Source: Tepidisphaeraceae bacterium
GTDB lineage: Bacteria > Planctomycetota > Phycisphaerae > Tepidisphaerales > Tepidisphaeraceae
DNA: 64,000 bases
Direction: 5' to 3'
Assembly: GCA_035998445.1 (NCBI GenBank)
Contig: DASYHQ010000018.1
Location: 434,001-498,000, forward strand
Position numbers and translations under genes: made by a program. The first letter of the stretch is position 1, and every line of letters starts with the position of its first letter. This document shows, piece by piece, positions 8,974 to 17,710 of this stretch. Below the pieces are notes generated by a model that had not been told where the DNA came from, did not search any database, and was given only the letters and a program-made list of their open reading frames with translations.

Positions 8974-9267
8974 CTACGTCGCCACCCGCGCCAGTCGAAG
9001 CTGGTCGTGGATACGGGTTGACAGCGTCCTGACCAGCTTCCGAACCGCGGTCCGGAAGTTGGAATCGCGCATGTGGACGGCAAAATCGCCGGCAGAGTCG
9101 TGGACGTCCGCCCGCACGTCGAGGTGCCGGCCGACCCGGTTCAGGCGGAGCGTCAAAACGAAATTACCCAACCGATCGCCCAGCCGCATCGTCCGGCGGA
9201 GGCAGGCCATCAGTTGTTTCCGTTGTGACGGTTTGAGCAGCACATTTCCGAGATCCAGCTTAATCAT
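8974..9267 (-). CDS. HPF/RaiA-like ribosome-associated protein
   Basis: A 97-residue basic protein. Its pattern of a helix, alternating-residue strands (NFVLTLRLNRVGRHLDVRADV) and a long C-terminal helix (RTAVRKLVRTLSTRIHDQL) matches the fold of ribosome hibernation factors of the HPF/RaiA group, which bind the 30S subunit in starved cells. The start was set at the ATG at 9267 because GAGGAT lies 8 nt upstream and the protein core begins there; the frame upstream is open but has no support. It lacks the C-terminal dimerisation domain of long HPF. Sequence similarity is weak, so the function is tentative. Confidence 0.55.
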   Translation of the reverse strand: MIKLDLGNVLLKPSQRKQLMACLRRTMRLGDRLGNFVLTLRLNRVGRHLDVRADVHDSAGDFAVHMRDSNFRTAVRKLVRTLSTRIHDQLRLARVAT

Positions 9268-9415
9268 TGGGCAGATCCTCAGCTGTTTTCGGTTCCCATC
9301 CGGTGCACAGCAACGCCTGTGCCCACCGTGAGACGCCTCACGTATTCCATGCGGACGAGGCCGGCCGAGTTGCACCCAATCGCGATCGATCAGTGACCTA
9401 ACGTGCGCGCTAAGT

Positions 9416-9498
9416 CACCAAGAGCGCCAAGTGAAGCAGCAAATGCCTGCTTTGGATAGCTATCGCTGCTCTTCTTGGCGCTCTTGGCGTGCTTGGTG
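9416..9498. repeat. Inverted repeat built of AGCGCCAAG-type units
   Basis: The left arm 9416-9431 and right arm 9474-9498 are complementary (CACCAAGAGCGCCAAG against CTTGGCGCTCTTGG...GGTG). A second element of the same type lies at 63793-63950. It occupies the middle of the 9268-9671 gap, in which I see no gene before 9672. Confidence 0.75.
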
Positions 9499-9671
9499 CC
9501 CGTGGCGCGAAACCGGGATCACGAGCGGCCCTCACGTCCAACACCAGTGTTTGGCCCCGCGGTCCTACCGAACCCAGCTTGTTTGCATCAAAAGGCGTGT
9601 TCGGCGCGTAGACGAGGCGACCTTCAGACGCTACCTTACGCGACTCACAAGATACGGAAAGGAGAAAGCGT

Positions 9672-9746
9672 ATGGCCAAGCCTCGTCGGCGCCGCAAGAT
9701 CGGCAGCAAGAAACGCAAGGCGCGTCGCGACCGGCGAAAGCGGTAA
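9672..9746 (+). CDS. 24-residue Arg/Lys-rich protein
   Basis: ATG at 9672 opens a 24-residue frame whose product is about two-thirds Arg and Lys (starts MAKPRRRRKIGSKK, ends RRDRRKR). A strong ribosome binding site, AAGGAG, sits 8 nt upstream, and a GC-rich hairpin follows the stop. That combination argues for a real gene despite the length. Its size and charge recall very short ribosomal proteins and the AURKAIP1/COX24-type basic peptides found in many bacteria, but I cannot assign it to a family with certainty. A likely role is binding RNA, the ribosome or DNA. Confidence 0.65.
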   Translation: MAKPRRRRKIGSKKRKARRDRRKR

Positions 9747-9766
9747 GGCGATCCTGTTTTCTAACC

Positions 9767-9824
9767 GGGACGGTCGGTCCGCCAGCGCGCCCCCGCGCCG
9801 CGGACCGCCGTCCCGTGTCGTTTG
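9767..9824 (+). terminator. Terminator-like hairpin after the Arg/Lys-rich gene
   Basis: The arms 9767-9782 and 9800-9814 pair over 14 bp with a small bulge. The following bases GTGTCGTTTGT hold only a weak T-run. It begins 21 nt after the stop codon. Confidence 0.5.
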
Positions 9825-9879
9825 TACCCCTATCGTGGCACGCGGTCCCTACCGCGCCGCGCGTCCGATTCGTCCTTCT

Positions 9880-9984
9880 CTTCTGTAGGACCAACATTCC
9901 TGCCTGTCTCTCCCCCCCGTCCGCCTCTCCCCCGTATTCTTTCGAAAAGATCAAGACGCGAAGAGCGCGAAGTAGGCGCGAAGG
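9880..9984. repeat. Dispersed repeat, copy 1 (inverted relative to 52621-52730)
   Basis: The tract from CTTCTGTAGGACC through a C-rich run to GAAGAGCGCGAAG is similar, as reverse complement, to 52621-52730. Shared blocks include the TTCCTGCCTGTCTCTCC segment, the CCCCCGTAT segment and the GCGAAGAGCGCGA segment. It fills most of the gap before the binding-protein gene. Confidence 0.7.
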
Positions 9985-10042
9985 AAACGGGAACCCGTTT
10001 GCACCTTCGACACCAAACGACTTCGGTTATCATCTCCCGGTG

Positions 10043-11386
10043 ATGCTCTTCCCGTCCGGCTGGATCCTGCCGCTGCTGACCGCCACCGCTATCGTCAGTG
10101 GCGTCGCGGTTCTGTTGCGACCCACCAGAGACGATCGTCCGACCGAAGTGTGGACCTTTTCGCCAGCCCATGCGCGAGAACTGTCGCAAGTCGCAGCGGA
10201 GATCGACACCGCGACCCGCCCCGCCGTCGTTACGCTCGCCGCCCGGGCGATGGACGTACGGCTGCAGTCGTTGCGAGCCAGCGAGCGCGGCTCACCCGAG
10301 TTGGTCGAACTCGAGATCGGCGCCATCGGCAAGTACTTCCGTGGCCGCGCGAGCGATGTGCCTTTCGTGCCGCTCACCGATCGCCTGCGAGCAACCGGCT
10401 GGCTCGACCGGCTGTCACCCGCCCGGCTGAAGGCGTGGACGCACGATGGCGAAGTCTTCGCGGTGCCGCTGGACGTGCACCCGGTCTCGCTCACGTATCG
10501 CAAGGACCTGTTCGACGCCGCCGACATAGATCTGGCGACGGCGACGACGTGGCCGCAACTTCACGCGCTGTGTTTGAAGTTCGAAGCGTTCGAGCGTGCC
10601 AACGGCCGCCCCACCCGCGCCCTGCAACTGCCCGGCGGTTCGTCCGACGCGCTGATGATGATGCTCCAGCAGCGCGGCATCGATCCCATCGATGCCCAGC
10701 ATCGCGTGCATCTCGCCGACCCGCGGGTTGCGGCGACGATCGCGTTCTATGCTCAGCTGATCGCTGGCGAACGAAAGATCAGTGCCGACCCCACGCCCGG
10801 CCCCGGTCGTTGGGTAGACGATCTGGCCAGTGGTCACGTCGCCGCCGCCCTCACGCCCGACTGGGCTTTGGCCGACCTCGCCCGCGCCTCCGATGCGCTC
10901 ACCGGTAAGCTCGCGATGATGCCGTTGCCTCGCTTCGATCCGACCGATGCCCCCACCGCCAGTTGGGGCGGCACCGCGGTCGCGATCCCGCGATCGGTGG
11001 CCGACCCAGATCGCGCCTGGCGGATGATCGAACAGCTTTACCTCTGCGATGCCGCCAGACAGGTCCGTGAACGCGAGTCCACGATTCTTCCGGCCATCAC
11101 TGACTGGTGGGACGACATTGGCCCGCCGAACGCCATGTATCCATCGCAATCACCGGCCGTCGTTTACGAACGGCTCGCACGGCAGTTGCCGCCGCGCACG
11201 ATCACGCCATTTAATGCGATGGCGTCGTCGGCGCTGTCGCTGGTGCTGTACCGCACGACGGCCGCCGTGCAGGCAAGCGGGGGCTCGCTGACCGATGCGC
11301 AGTTGCAGGCGCAGGTGCAGCGATGGCTGAACGACGCCGCTGCGGACTTGCAATCGCGCATCGCTTTCGCGACCCTCGGCTCATGA
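10043..11386 (+). CDS. Extracellular solute-binding protein of a carbohydrate-type ABC importer
   Basis: A 447-residue protein with an N-terminal hydrophobic segment (PLLTATAIVSGVAVLL) that should export or anchor it. The rest matches family 1 binding proteins: hinge-type motifs VPLDVHPVSLTYRKDLF (about 146-162), a WPQLHALCLKFE helix, and the late GGTAVAIPRSV segment typical of sugar binders. It would capture a sugar or oligosaccharide and pass it to the two permeases encoded next. The frame stays open upstream, but ATG 10043 (or GTG 10040) directly precedes the signal segment, so it was chosen. Its stop overlaps the next start (ATGA), showing an operon. The ligand cannot be read. Confidence 0.88.
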   Translation: MLFPSGWILPLLTATAIVSGVAVLLRPTRDDRPTEVWTFSPAHARELSQVAAEIDTATRPAVVTLAARAMDVRLQSLRASERGSPELVELEIGAIGKYFRGRASDVPFVPLTDRLRATGWLDRLSPARLKAWTHDGEVFAVPLDVHPVSLTYRKDLFDAADIDLATATTWPQLHALCLKFEAFERANGRPTRALQLPGGSSDALMMMLQQRGIDPIDAQHRVHLADPRVAATIAFYAQLIAGERKISADPTPGPGRWVDDLASGHVAAALTPDWALADLARASDALTGKLAMMPLPRFDPTDAPTASWGGTAVAIPRSVADPDRAWRMIEQLYLCDAARQVRERESTILPAITDWWDDIGPPNAMYPSQSPAVVYERLARQLPPRTITPFNAMASSALSLVLYRTTAAVQASGGSLTDAQLQAQVQRWLNDAAADLQSRIAFATLGS

Positions 11387-12261
11387 AAGGTCGGCTCGCG
11401 CGGTTCGCGCCCTACGCGATGCTCTCCCCCCTGCTGCTGCTCTTCGCGGCGTTCTTTGTGTACCCGTTGCTCCGCAGCCTGTGGCTCAGCCTTCACGTCA
11501 CGCTTGGCGATCGGTCGGCATACGTGGGCATCGCGAACTACCGATTTCTATTAACCGACCGACTGTTCTGGTGGGCGGTCGCGAACACCGTTGGATACAC
11601 GATCATCTACCTCATCGTGCAGATCCCCGCCTGCCTCGGGTTGGCGGTTTTGCTGAACAATGCGCGATTGCGCGGCCGGTCGGTCCTGCGATTCGCGTTC
11701 TTCTCGACGTACCTGGTCGGGCCGATCTTCGCCGGCACGTTGTTCGCGCAGATCCTGTCACCGCGCGATGGGCCATTGGCCGAACTGCTGACGACGCTGT
11801 TCGGTCAGCCCGTTGAAATCCCTTGGCTGACCGACCGCCGACTGGCGATGGCGTCGGTGCTGATCGCAAGTTGGTGGCTGTCGATCGGCGCGGGCATGGT
11901 TTATTGCCTCGCCGCGCTTCAGGCGATCCCGCGCATGCTTTACGATGCCGCCGCGATGGATGGCGCCGGGCCGTGGTCGCAGTTCGCCCATGTGACGCTG
12001 CCGGGCGTTCGGCCGATCCTTGGCGTGCTCGCACTGCTGGGGGCCATCGGGGCGCTGCAGCTGTTCGAGTTGCCCGTACAGCTGTTCGGCGGACCCGGGC
12101 CGGGGCTCGGGGCGCTCACGATCGTCATGTACCTGTTCAACGCCGGCTTCGAAACCGGCAACGCCGGGTTGGCGTCGGCGGTGGGTTGGGTGCTGGTTGG
12201 GCTCACGGGCGCGGTGACGGCCATTATCCTGTACTGCACGCGACGGGGGAGAAGATCGTGA
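11383..12261 (+). CDS. ABC sugar importer permease, first subunit (MalF/UgpA type)
   Basis: A 292-residue inner-membrane protein with six predicted helices, starting MKGRLARFAPYAMLS. The ATPase-contacting EAA loop is visible at about residues 185-205 as LYDAAAMDGAGPWSQF...TLP. It forms the channel with the next gene product. ATG 11383 overlaps the binding-protein stop by 4 nt, which fixes the start. No ATP-binding subunit is encoded in this operon. Confidence 0.92.
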   Translation: MKGRLARFAPYAMLSPLLLLFAAFFVYPLLRSLWLSLHVTLGDRSAYVGIANYRFLLTDRLFWWAVANTVGYTIIYLIVQIPACLGLAVLLNNARLRGRSVLRFAFFSTYLVGPIFAGTLFAQILSPRDGPLAELLTTLFGQPVEIPWLTDRRLAMASVLIASWWLSIGAGMVYCLAALQAIPRMLYDAAAMDGAGPWSQFAHVTLPGVRPILGVLALLGAIGALQLFELPVQLFGGPGPGLGALTIVMYLFNAGFETGNAGLASAVGWVLVGLTGAVTAIILYCTRRGRRS

Positions 12262-13082
12262 TGCGCCGCGCGACTGTTCCAGTTGAAGATAGACGGCTAA
12301 ACCGCAATCGGTTGATCGATGGCGGTACGGTCTCGACACAGGTCTTCACAACGCTGTTGGCACTTGCCTTCGCGTTGCCGTTCATCTGGCTGGTGCGGGG
12401 GGCAGCGCGGGACGGGTTCGCACCAATGCGACAGCTGTTCCGCGAGCGACCGATCGGCACGTGGCTGCTCAACTCGATCTTCCTGGCGTCGTCGTACACG
12501 GTGCTGGTGGTGTTGATCTGCAGCCTCGCGGGCTTCGCGCTGGCCAAGTACGACTTCCGCGGCAGGCGGGTGATGATGGGGATCATGCTGCTCACGGTCG
12601 CCATCCCACCACAGGTGTTGCTGCCGGCCGGATTCGAACTGGTGACGTGGCTTGGCTGGGTCGACACGTACCCGGCGGCGCTGGTGCCGGGGCTGGCGAA
12701 CGTGTTCGGCGTGTTGCTGTTCACGAGCGCAATGCGGTCCATTAGCGACGACCTGCTGTCGGCAGCGCGGCTCGACGGGTGCAGCGAGTTGCGCCTGTGG
12801 TGGTCAATCGCCCTGCCGCTGGCCCGGCCGATGGTCGGCGCGTTTGCGTTGATGAGCTTCCTGGCCTCGTGGAACAGCTTTCTGTGGCCGCAGGTCGTCC
12901 TGCTCGACGCCGCCCGTCACACGCTGCCCCTCGGCACCGCCAACCTCAGCGGCCTGCCGCAGGACGGACCGGGGCTGCTGTACGCGGCCGTGCTGGTGGG
13001 AATCGCTCCTGTGGCGGTGCTGTTCTTCCTGTTGCAGCGCGATCTGGTCGAAGGGCTGACGAGCGGCGCGACGAACGAGTAG
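12261..13082 (+). CDS. ABC sugar importer permease, second subunit (MalG/UgpE type)
   Basis: A 273-residue inner-membrane protein with six hydrophobic segments. The EAA-type loop reads LLSAARLDGCSELRLWWSIA, with Asp-Gly in place. It pairs with the upstream permease to make the transmembrane channel. ATG 12261 overlaps the previous stop by one base; GTG 12258 is an alternative. GGGGGAGAAG serves as ribosome binding site. The importer operon ends here without an ATPase gene, so a shared ATPase encoded elsewhere is expected. Confidence 0.92.
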   Translation: MRRATVPVEDRRLNRNRLIDGGTVSTQVFTTLLALAFALPFIWLVRGAARDGFAPMRQLFRERPIGTWLLNSIFLASSYTVLVVLICSLAGFALAKYDFRGRRVMMGIMLLTVAIPPQVLLPAGFELVTWLGWVDTYPAALVPGLANVFGVLLFTSAMRSISDDLLSAARLDGCSELRLWWSIALPLARPMVGAFALMSFLASWNSFLWPQVVLLDAARHTLPLGTANLSGLPQDGPGLLYAAVLVGIAPVAVLFFLLQRDLVEGLTSGATNE

Positions 13083-13097
13083 GCCGCAGTGGCTTTC

Positions 13098-13135
13098 TCC
13101 GGTCCCTCTCCCGGTACGCCGGGAGAGGGACCGGA
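13098..13135. repeat. Perfect 17-bp palindromic hairpin (CCCTCTCCCGG family)
   Basis: The arms 13098-13114 and 13119-13135 are exact reverse complements around a TACG loop. Relatives occur at 38577-38625 and 45036-45165. It lies between the permease stop and mgtE, 15 nt after the stop. It may cap the importer mRNA, but there is no T-run. Confidence 0.85.
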
Positions 13136-13206
13136 ACGCCTTACCGTGTGGGCCGCTCGCAAAATCAATTGCATCACGGTCCGTTCCTCGTTAGAAGGCC
13201 TTCCGT

Positions 13207-14592
13207 ATGAGCGAACGCCCCGATCCTGTCGATGAACGCGACGACCAAGCCGTCGACCGCGAGGCCGCGGCCACCACGGTGGTCGAGAGCGCCAGCGAGG
13301 CGGTTGCGCACCGCATCGAGGACATGCCCGCCGCCGACGGCGCGCACGTGCTGGCCGACCTGCCGACCGAGGAGGCGGCGGAGGTGGCCGAGATCCTCGA
13401 TCCCGAGACCGCCGGTCACATCTTGGCCGAGATGGACCCCACGCAGGCCGCCGAGGTGATCGAGGACATGGAGGAGGCCGAGGCGTCCATGGTGCTGGCC
13501 GCCATGGACCCCGACGACCGCGTCGACATCCTGGAACACCTGGCCACCCCCCTGCACGACCGCCTGGTCGACGAGATGGACGCCGCCGACGCCGCCGAGG
13601 TGCGTAACCTCGAGCAGTATGAGGGCGACACCGCAGGCGGCATTATGACCACCGAGGTCACGGCGCTGCAGGAAGTTCTGACGGTCGGCCAGGCCATCGA
13701 GGAACTGCGCCGGCTCAGTGAAGAGCTCGAGCAGATGTTCTACGTTTACGTGGTCGACGTGCGCGGCCACCTGGTCGGCGTGCTCTCGATGCGCGATCTG
13801 ATTCTGGCCAAGCCCGACCGCCGGATCGCCCAGATCATGCGGCCGAACGTTTCCAGCGTACCAGTGACGATGGACCAGGAAGAGGTCGCACGGCGCATGC
13901 GCAAGTACGGCTACCTAGCCATGCCCGTTGTCGACGACCGACACCGGCTGGTCGGGCTGATCACCGTCGACGACATGGTCGACGTCATCAGCGAAGAGGC
14001 GACCGAGGACGTGCAACGCATGTTCGGCGCCGGTGCCGAGGAGAAGCTGACCAGCCCCTGGCAGTACAGCTTCCGCATGCGCATCTGGTGGCTGATGGTG
14101 AACCTGGCAACCGCGTTCCTGGCGGCGTTCGTGGTTGGACACTTCGAGCCCACGATCGCGAAGCTGTCCATTCTCGCGGCCTACATGCCAATCGTGGCGG
14201 GCATGGGTGGCAACGCCAGCGCCCAGGCGATGGCGGTCGCGATCCGCGGTATTGCGACCGGTGAGGTCGACCGGCGGCTGCTACGCCAAATTCTGTATCG
14301 TGAGTCGGTCGTCGGGTTCCTGACGGGCGTGGTCATCGGGGTCGCCACCGGTTTGATCGCCTATGCGTTCCACCAGGACCACGGCCTTGCGCTGGGCCTG
14401 GTGATCGGCGCCGCGCTGCTCATCAATCACACGTTCGCGTGCATCACGGGCGTCGGCGTGCCGTTCATCATGAAGCGCCTTGGCTTCGACCCCGCCCAGT
14501 CGGCCACCATTTTTGCCACGACGATTACCGATGTAGTTGGATTCTTCTCGCTGCTGGGATTGGCCACCGCGTTCATGAAGTGGCTGGCGTAG
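13207..14592 (+). CDS. mgtE: Magnesium transporter MgtE
   Basis: A Mg2+ channel of the inner membrane. The 461-residue protein has the three expected parts. The N-terminal superhelical domain (about 20-130) has repeated LADLP-TEEAAEV and ILAEMDPTQAAEVIEDM units. Two CBS domains (about 140-265) follow, including VTALQEVLTVGQAIEELR and LVGLITVDDMVDVISEE. The C-terminal pore with five helices (285-460) carries the conserved GGNASAQAMAVAIRG segment. The acidic N-domain and CBS pair sense cytosolic Mg2+ in known MgtE proteins. It is a single-gene unit, and no Mg2+ riboswitch is visible upstream. Confidence 0.95.
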   Translation: MSERPDPVDERDDQAVDREAAATTVVESASEAVAHRIEDMPAADGAHVLADLPTEEAAEVAEILDPETAGHILAEMDPTQAAEVIEDMEEAEASMVLAAMDPDDRVDILEHLATPLHDRLVDEMDAADAAEVRNLEQYEGDTAGGIMTTEVTALQEVLTVGQAIEELRRLSEELEQMFYVYVVDVRGHLVGVLSMRDLILAKPDRRIAQIMRPNVSSVPVTMDQEEVARRMRKYGYLAMPVVDDRHRLVGLITVDDMVDVISEEATEDVQRMFGAGAEEKLTSPWQYSFRMRIWWLMVNLATAFLAAFVVGHFEPTIAKLSILAAYMPIVAGMGGNASAQAMAVAIRGIATGEVDRRLLRQILYRESVVGFLTGVVIGVATGLIAYAFHQDHGLALGLVIGAALLINHTFACITGVGVPFIMKRLGFDPAQSATIFATTITDVVGFFSLLGLATAFMKWLA

Positions 14593-14626
14593 GTTCGGCT
14601 AACTCGAATTCTGCACTCTCTGCATT

Positions 14627-14735
14627 CGGTAGTGGCGACGCCTGCGTCGCGGTCGGGGCGCAGCTCCGAGTTCCGGACCTGATTCGACGCTCCGCGTCGA
14701 CCGCGTCGACCGCGACGCAGGCGTCGCCACTACCG
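14627..14735. repeat. Inverted repeat with perfect 29-bp arms
   Basis: The arms 14627-14655 and 14707-14735 are exact reverse complements, with a 51-nt spacer that contains further GCGTCGAC copies. The core motif is TAGTGGCGACGCCTGCGTCG. It fills the gap between the convergent mgtE and parvulin genes, where each transcript ends. Confidence 0.9.
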
Positions 14736-14777
14736 CTTCAGCGGGGGCAACACAGAGCAGGCCATTCAAAGCGGCCG

Positions 14778-16229
14778 CTAGGGCATCGCAGGGAACGTCG
14801 TCGGCAACGATGTCGCCGGCGGCGTGGTGGCACGGGCCGGGGCCGGTTCGATGGGCTTCATTGGCGCGGGCATCGTGTCGGGCAGGACGCCGTCCACGAA
14901 CGAAGCGGGTCGCGTCGCCGGCGTGTTGGCGGGCAAAACCACGGGCGCGTCCGCCGATTGCGTGGCGGGCGCAGTGGTGACGGTGGTGGGCGCCGGTGGT
15001 AGCGCGACGGGCGCCGTGGTGGCCGGGGCAGGCTGCGTCCCTGCCTGTGTCGCCGCTTGCGTCGTCGCGGCCAGCTCGCGCGCTTGCTCGGCGGCAATCG
15101 CCTCACGTTGGCGGTTCAGTTCCTCGCGCACCTCTTCGCGGTCGCGCACCTTGGCCTGCTGTTGTTCCATGCGGTCGGCAAGCTGGCGCTTCAGGATCGG
15201 GTCGTTCACCTGAAGTTGCGCCAGCGCGTCTTGCGTGATCTGTTGCCGCAGGTTGCGCACCGCGGCCTGCAGCAAGCGGTCGTTCAGGTCGGCCCGCACG
15301 CTCTCCTTCACGTCCTCGAACTTCACGACGGTCGGGTCGATGCGCTGCTCGAGCTTGATGATGTGATACGCGCCGTCCGCCTGCACGGCCTCGGAGACCT
15401 CGCCGACCTTCAACCCGAACGCCGCGTCGCGGAACGTCTGGGGAAACGCGGTGTTGTTGCGCGTGAAGGGCACGACCTCACCGCCCAGCGGCCCGGTGAC
15501 GCGGTTGGTGCTGATCTCGGTCGCCACCTGCTCGAACGATTCACCCGCGGCAATGCGCCGGCGGGCGGTGTTCAGGTCGGCCAGGTTGTTGGCTTGAATG
15601 TGCCGCACCAACACCTTTTCGCCGTACTGAATGCGAAACGACTCGGCCAACCGTTCCTCGGTGATCGCCGCCTCCACCTGCGGCTCGGCCAGCTTGCGCA
15701 GCGTGGCGTTCGTGCGGATGACCAGTTCAAACTCCGGGCGGCTTGCGCGCTGCTGCAACAGCAACTGGTCGAGCGCCTCCTCGTTTTCCTTGCGCAGCTC
15801 GGCGAGCATGCGTTCGGCCTCGGCCGGATTGTTGGCCCGAACCGTCTCGATGCGCTCCAGTTGCTGCACGTTCGACTGCTCGAACATGCGGTCGACCGTG
15901 CGCTGCCGCTCGGCGGCGATGTCGGCATCGGTGGCGGTGATGCCGGCCCGCTCGGCCTCCCGCTGAGTCAACTCGTGCTGCACGAGGTTCAGCAGCATGT
16001 TTAAGCCATACGCCTCCACGAGCGGATCGCGTAGCGCCTGCTCGGTGATCGGCCGACCGGCAACGGTCGCCACCACGGTGTCGGTGGCCACGGAGGTGGT
16101 GGGCGGAGTGGAACTTTGGGTGAAGGGTCGGTCGACCACGGCCGCGCCCGGCTTGGCCGTGGAAGGGTCCTTGCAACCGACGAGGATGCCAACGATGCCA
16201 ACCGCGATACCGACTGCCGCTTTAGCCAT
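14778..16229 (-). CDS. Lipoprotein peptidyl-prolyl isomerase (parvulin, SurA/PrsA-like)
   Basis: A 483-residue predicted periplasmic folding helper. The N-terminus is a lipoprotein signal with lipobox LVGC (Cys19). A SurA/PrsA-type helical region (about 50-200) follows, with strong helical heptads around EAERMLAELRKENEEALDQL. The parvulin domain is at about 205-300, with LVRHIQANN, a GGEVVPFTRN loop and AYHIIKLEQR. The last 100 residues are low-complexity Ala/Pro/Thr/Gln, a spacer-like tail. ATG 16229 was preferred because AGAGGAA precedes it and the signal peptide begins there; the frame upstream is open. It is convergent with mgtE. Confidence 0.87.
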   Translation of the reverse strand: MAKAAVGIAVGIVGILVGCKDPSTAKPGAAVVDRPFTQSSTPPTTSVATDTVVATVAGRPITEQALRDPLVEAYGLNMLLNLVQHELTQREAERAGITATDADIAAERQRTVDRMFEQSNVQQLERIETVRANNPAEAERMLAELRKENEEALDQLLLQQRASRPEFELVIRTNATLRKLAEPQVEAAITEERLAESFRIQYGEKVLVRHIQANNLADLNTARRRIAAGESFEQVATEISTNRVTGPLGGEVVPFTRNNTAFPQTFRDAAFGLKVGEVSEAVQADGAYHIIKLEQRIDPTVVKFEDVKESVRADLNDRLLQAAVRNLRQQITQDALAQLQVNDPILKRQLADRMEQQQAKVRDREEVREELNRQREAIAAEQARELAATTQAATQAGTQPAPATTAPVALPPAPTTVTTAPATQSADAPVVLPANTPATRPASFVDGVLPDTMPAPMKPIEPAPARATTPPATSLPTTFPAMP

Positions 16230-16522
16230 TGGGAGTTCCTCTGTCCGTGGTGCCGACCGCAGTATCCCGGGGTCGATGGGCAAGTCAAGATGGGCAGGAT
16301 CATTCAAACAGGCTTGGCGAATCCATTATTTTTCGCACGCCGTCTCATAACCCCGTGGATGATCGCCAAGCGTAGACCCGAAGGGCTCTTGCGTGAACAG
16401 AATGGTCCCATTTGGTGACACAAGAGTGACGTACTACGGTTAATTCGCATACCAATTTTCGAACCGCCTCAGATTTGCCGCGTAACGATGGGATACTCCA
16501 CGCCGAAGGGAAACGCTTGCCG

Positions 16523-17224
16523 ATGCTGCCGGACCAAAATCAGAATCAACTCATTGCCGACCTGTTCAAGGAGCCTGCCCAGGGGGCGCGACGCGTGTCA
16601 CTGCGGAGCGGCGAAGCGCTGTTCGATCAGGACGCTGCCACCCATAAGGACATGATCTGGGTCGAGTCCGGCGAACTGCGGATCTTCCAGGTAAGTGGCA
16701 ACGGATCGGTTCGGCTGGCTGGGATCTGGGGACCGGGTGACTGGCTGGGTGCCGCAGCGGTTTCGGGAGCGCACTATTGCGGTCGGGCGGTGGCGTCGAT
16801 TCCGACGGAAGTGCTCGTGCTACCGGCCGAGCAGCTGTTGCACACGCTCGAGCAAAAGCCCCTGGTGGCGATCGCCTTCTTCAAAGAGACGGCCCGCCGA
16901 CTGATGGCCGCGTACAACGACGCCGCCCGGTTGACCTTCGACGACTGCAATTCCCGCCTGATCACGACGCTGATCTCGCTCAGCGACAGCCCCGCTGCGG
17001 TCCGCGAAGGGTCGAACGTGACGGTTCGCATCACGCACCAGCAGCTGGCACAAGCCGTCGGCGCCGCCCGCGAGACGATCAGCCTGGCCTTGACCGAACT
17101 GCGTCGAAAGCACCTGCTTGAGACGGGTCGAAATCGCCTGATCTTCAATCCGGAACAGCTGATGACGTGGAAAACGACGCCGCGAATGCCATCGGCGCTG
17201 CAGGCTGGCCACTCGCTCGCCTGA
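16523..17224 (+). CDS. Crp/Fnr-family transcription regulator
   Basis: A 233-residue regulator with a cyclic-nucleotide-binding-type beta roll (about 15-125, including GDWLGAAAVSG) and a C-terminal winged helix (about 150-215). Its recognition part reads QLAQAVGAARETISLALTEL, which fits the Crp/Fnr helix-turn-helix. No cysteine cluster of the Fnr type is seen, and the phosphate-binding RxS motif of cAMP binders is not clear, so the ligand is unknown. ATG 16523 follows AAGGGAA; a TTG at 16475 in the same frame is a weaker choice. It has its own 293-nt upstream region shared divergently with the parvulin gene. Confidence 0.88.
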   Translation: MLPDQNQNQLIADLFKEPAQGARRVSLRSGEALFDQDAATHKDMIWVESGELRIFQVSGNGSVRLAGIWGPGDWLGAAAVSGAHYCGRAVASIPTEVLVLPAEQLLHTLEQKPLVAIAFFKETARRLMAAYNDAARLTFDDCNSRLITTLISLSDSPAAVREGSNVTVRITHQQLAQAVGAARETISLALTELRRKHLLETGRNRLIFNPEQLMTWKTTPRMPSALQAGHSLA

Positions 17225-17345
17225 ACCCACCGCCCGGTCGCGCCCCTCAGGGTCACCGCCAGCGTTCATGATGGGTTGGCGGACAATTTCCTACCTCACC
17301 GGCGGGCGCGGAACTCAAATATATTGTCGAGAAATTGATGGCAGG

Positions 17346-17660
17346 CTATTGGCCGTCTTCCATGCGCGAGATGCGTTTGGCGCCACGCCCAGCCGTCATG
17401 CCATCGCCTGAGGCTCCGTCACCGTCTTCTGAGGGTTTGGACATGCGCTTCAGGAGCAGCTTGGCGAGCTCGGATTGATCCGCTTCGCTCAGGCCACACA
17501 GGATGGCGGTCTGAATCAGGTCGTTCTGCTTGGTCAACCACGTGACCGCGCGCGACAGGACGGCGATCTGTGTCATGCCGCGTTGTTCGCAGAGATGGTC
17601 GAGCGCGCGCTTGGCCTGGGTGTCTAGCTGGATACGGATGACGGCACGCTTGGAGTTCAT
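17346..17660 (-). CDS. Small ribbon-helix-helix-like DNA-binding protein
   Basis: A 104-residue protein. Residues 5-50 (RAVIRIQLDTQAKRALDHL...IAVLSRAVTWL) fit a ribbon-helix-helix pattern: one basic strand followed by two helices, as in CopG/Arc-type repressors. The C-terminal half is acidic then basic and looks disordered. ATG 17660 was chosen because GAAAGG precedes it and the strand starts there. A perfect dyad lies 51-69 nt upstream (17711-17729), a likely operator for this or another regulator. No toxin gene is adjacent, so a toxin-antitoxin pair is not supported. Confidence 0.62.
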   Translation of the reverse strand: MNSKRAVIRIQLDTQAKRALDHLCEQRGMTQIAVLSRAVTWLTKQNDLIQTAILCGLSEADQSELAKLLLKRMSKPSEDGDGASGDGMTAGRGAKRISRMEDGQ

Positions 17661-17710
17661 ATTGCTGACCTTTCCGGTCCTCAGCGTGCCCGCTGGCACG
17701 AGGTGCGGAA

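Noticed and set aside
9431-10042. N-terminal extension of the binding-protein gene by about 200 codons
   Set aside because: It would cross the Arg-rich gene, a hairpin and a dispersed repeat. The signal segment begins at 10043.
13083-13206. Magnesium riboswitch before mgtE
   Set aside because: The gap is only 124 nt and is mostly the 17-bp palindrome, which has relatives in other gaps unrelated to magnesium.
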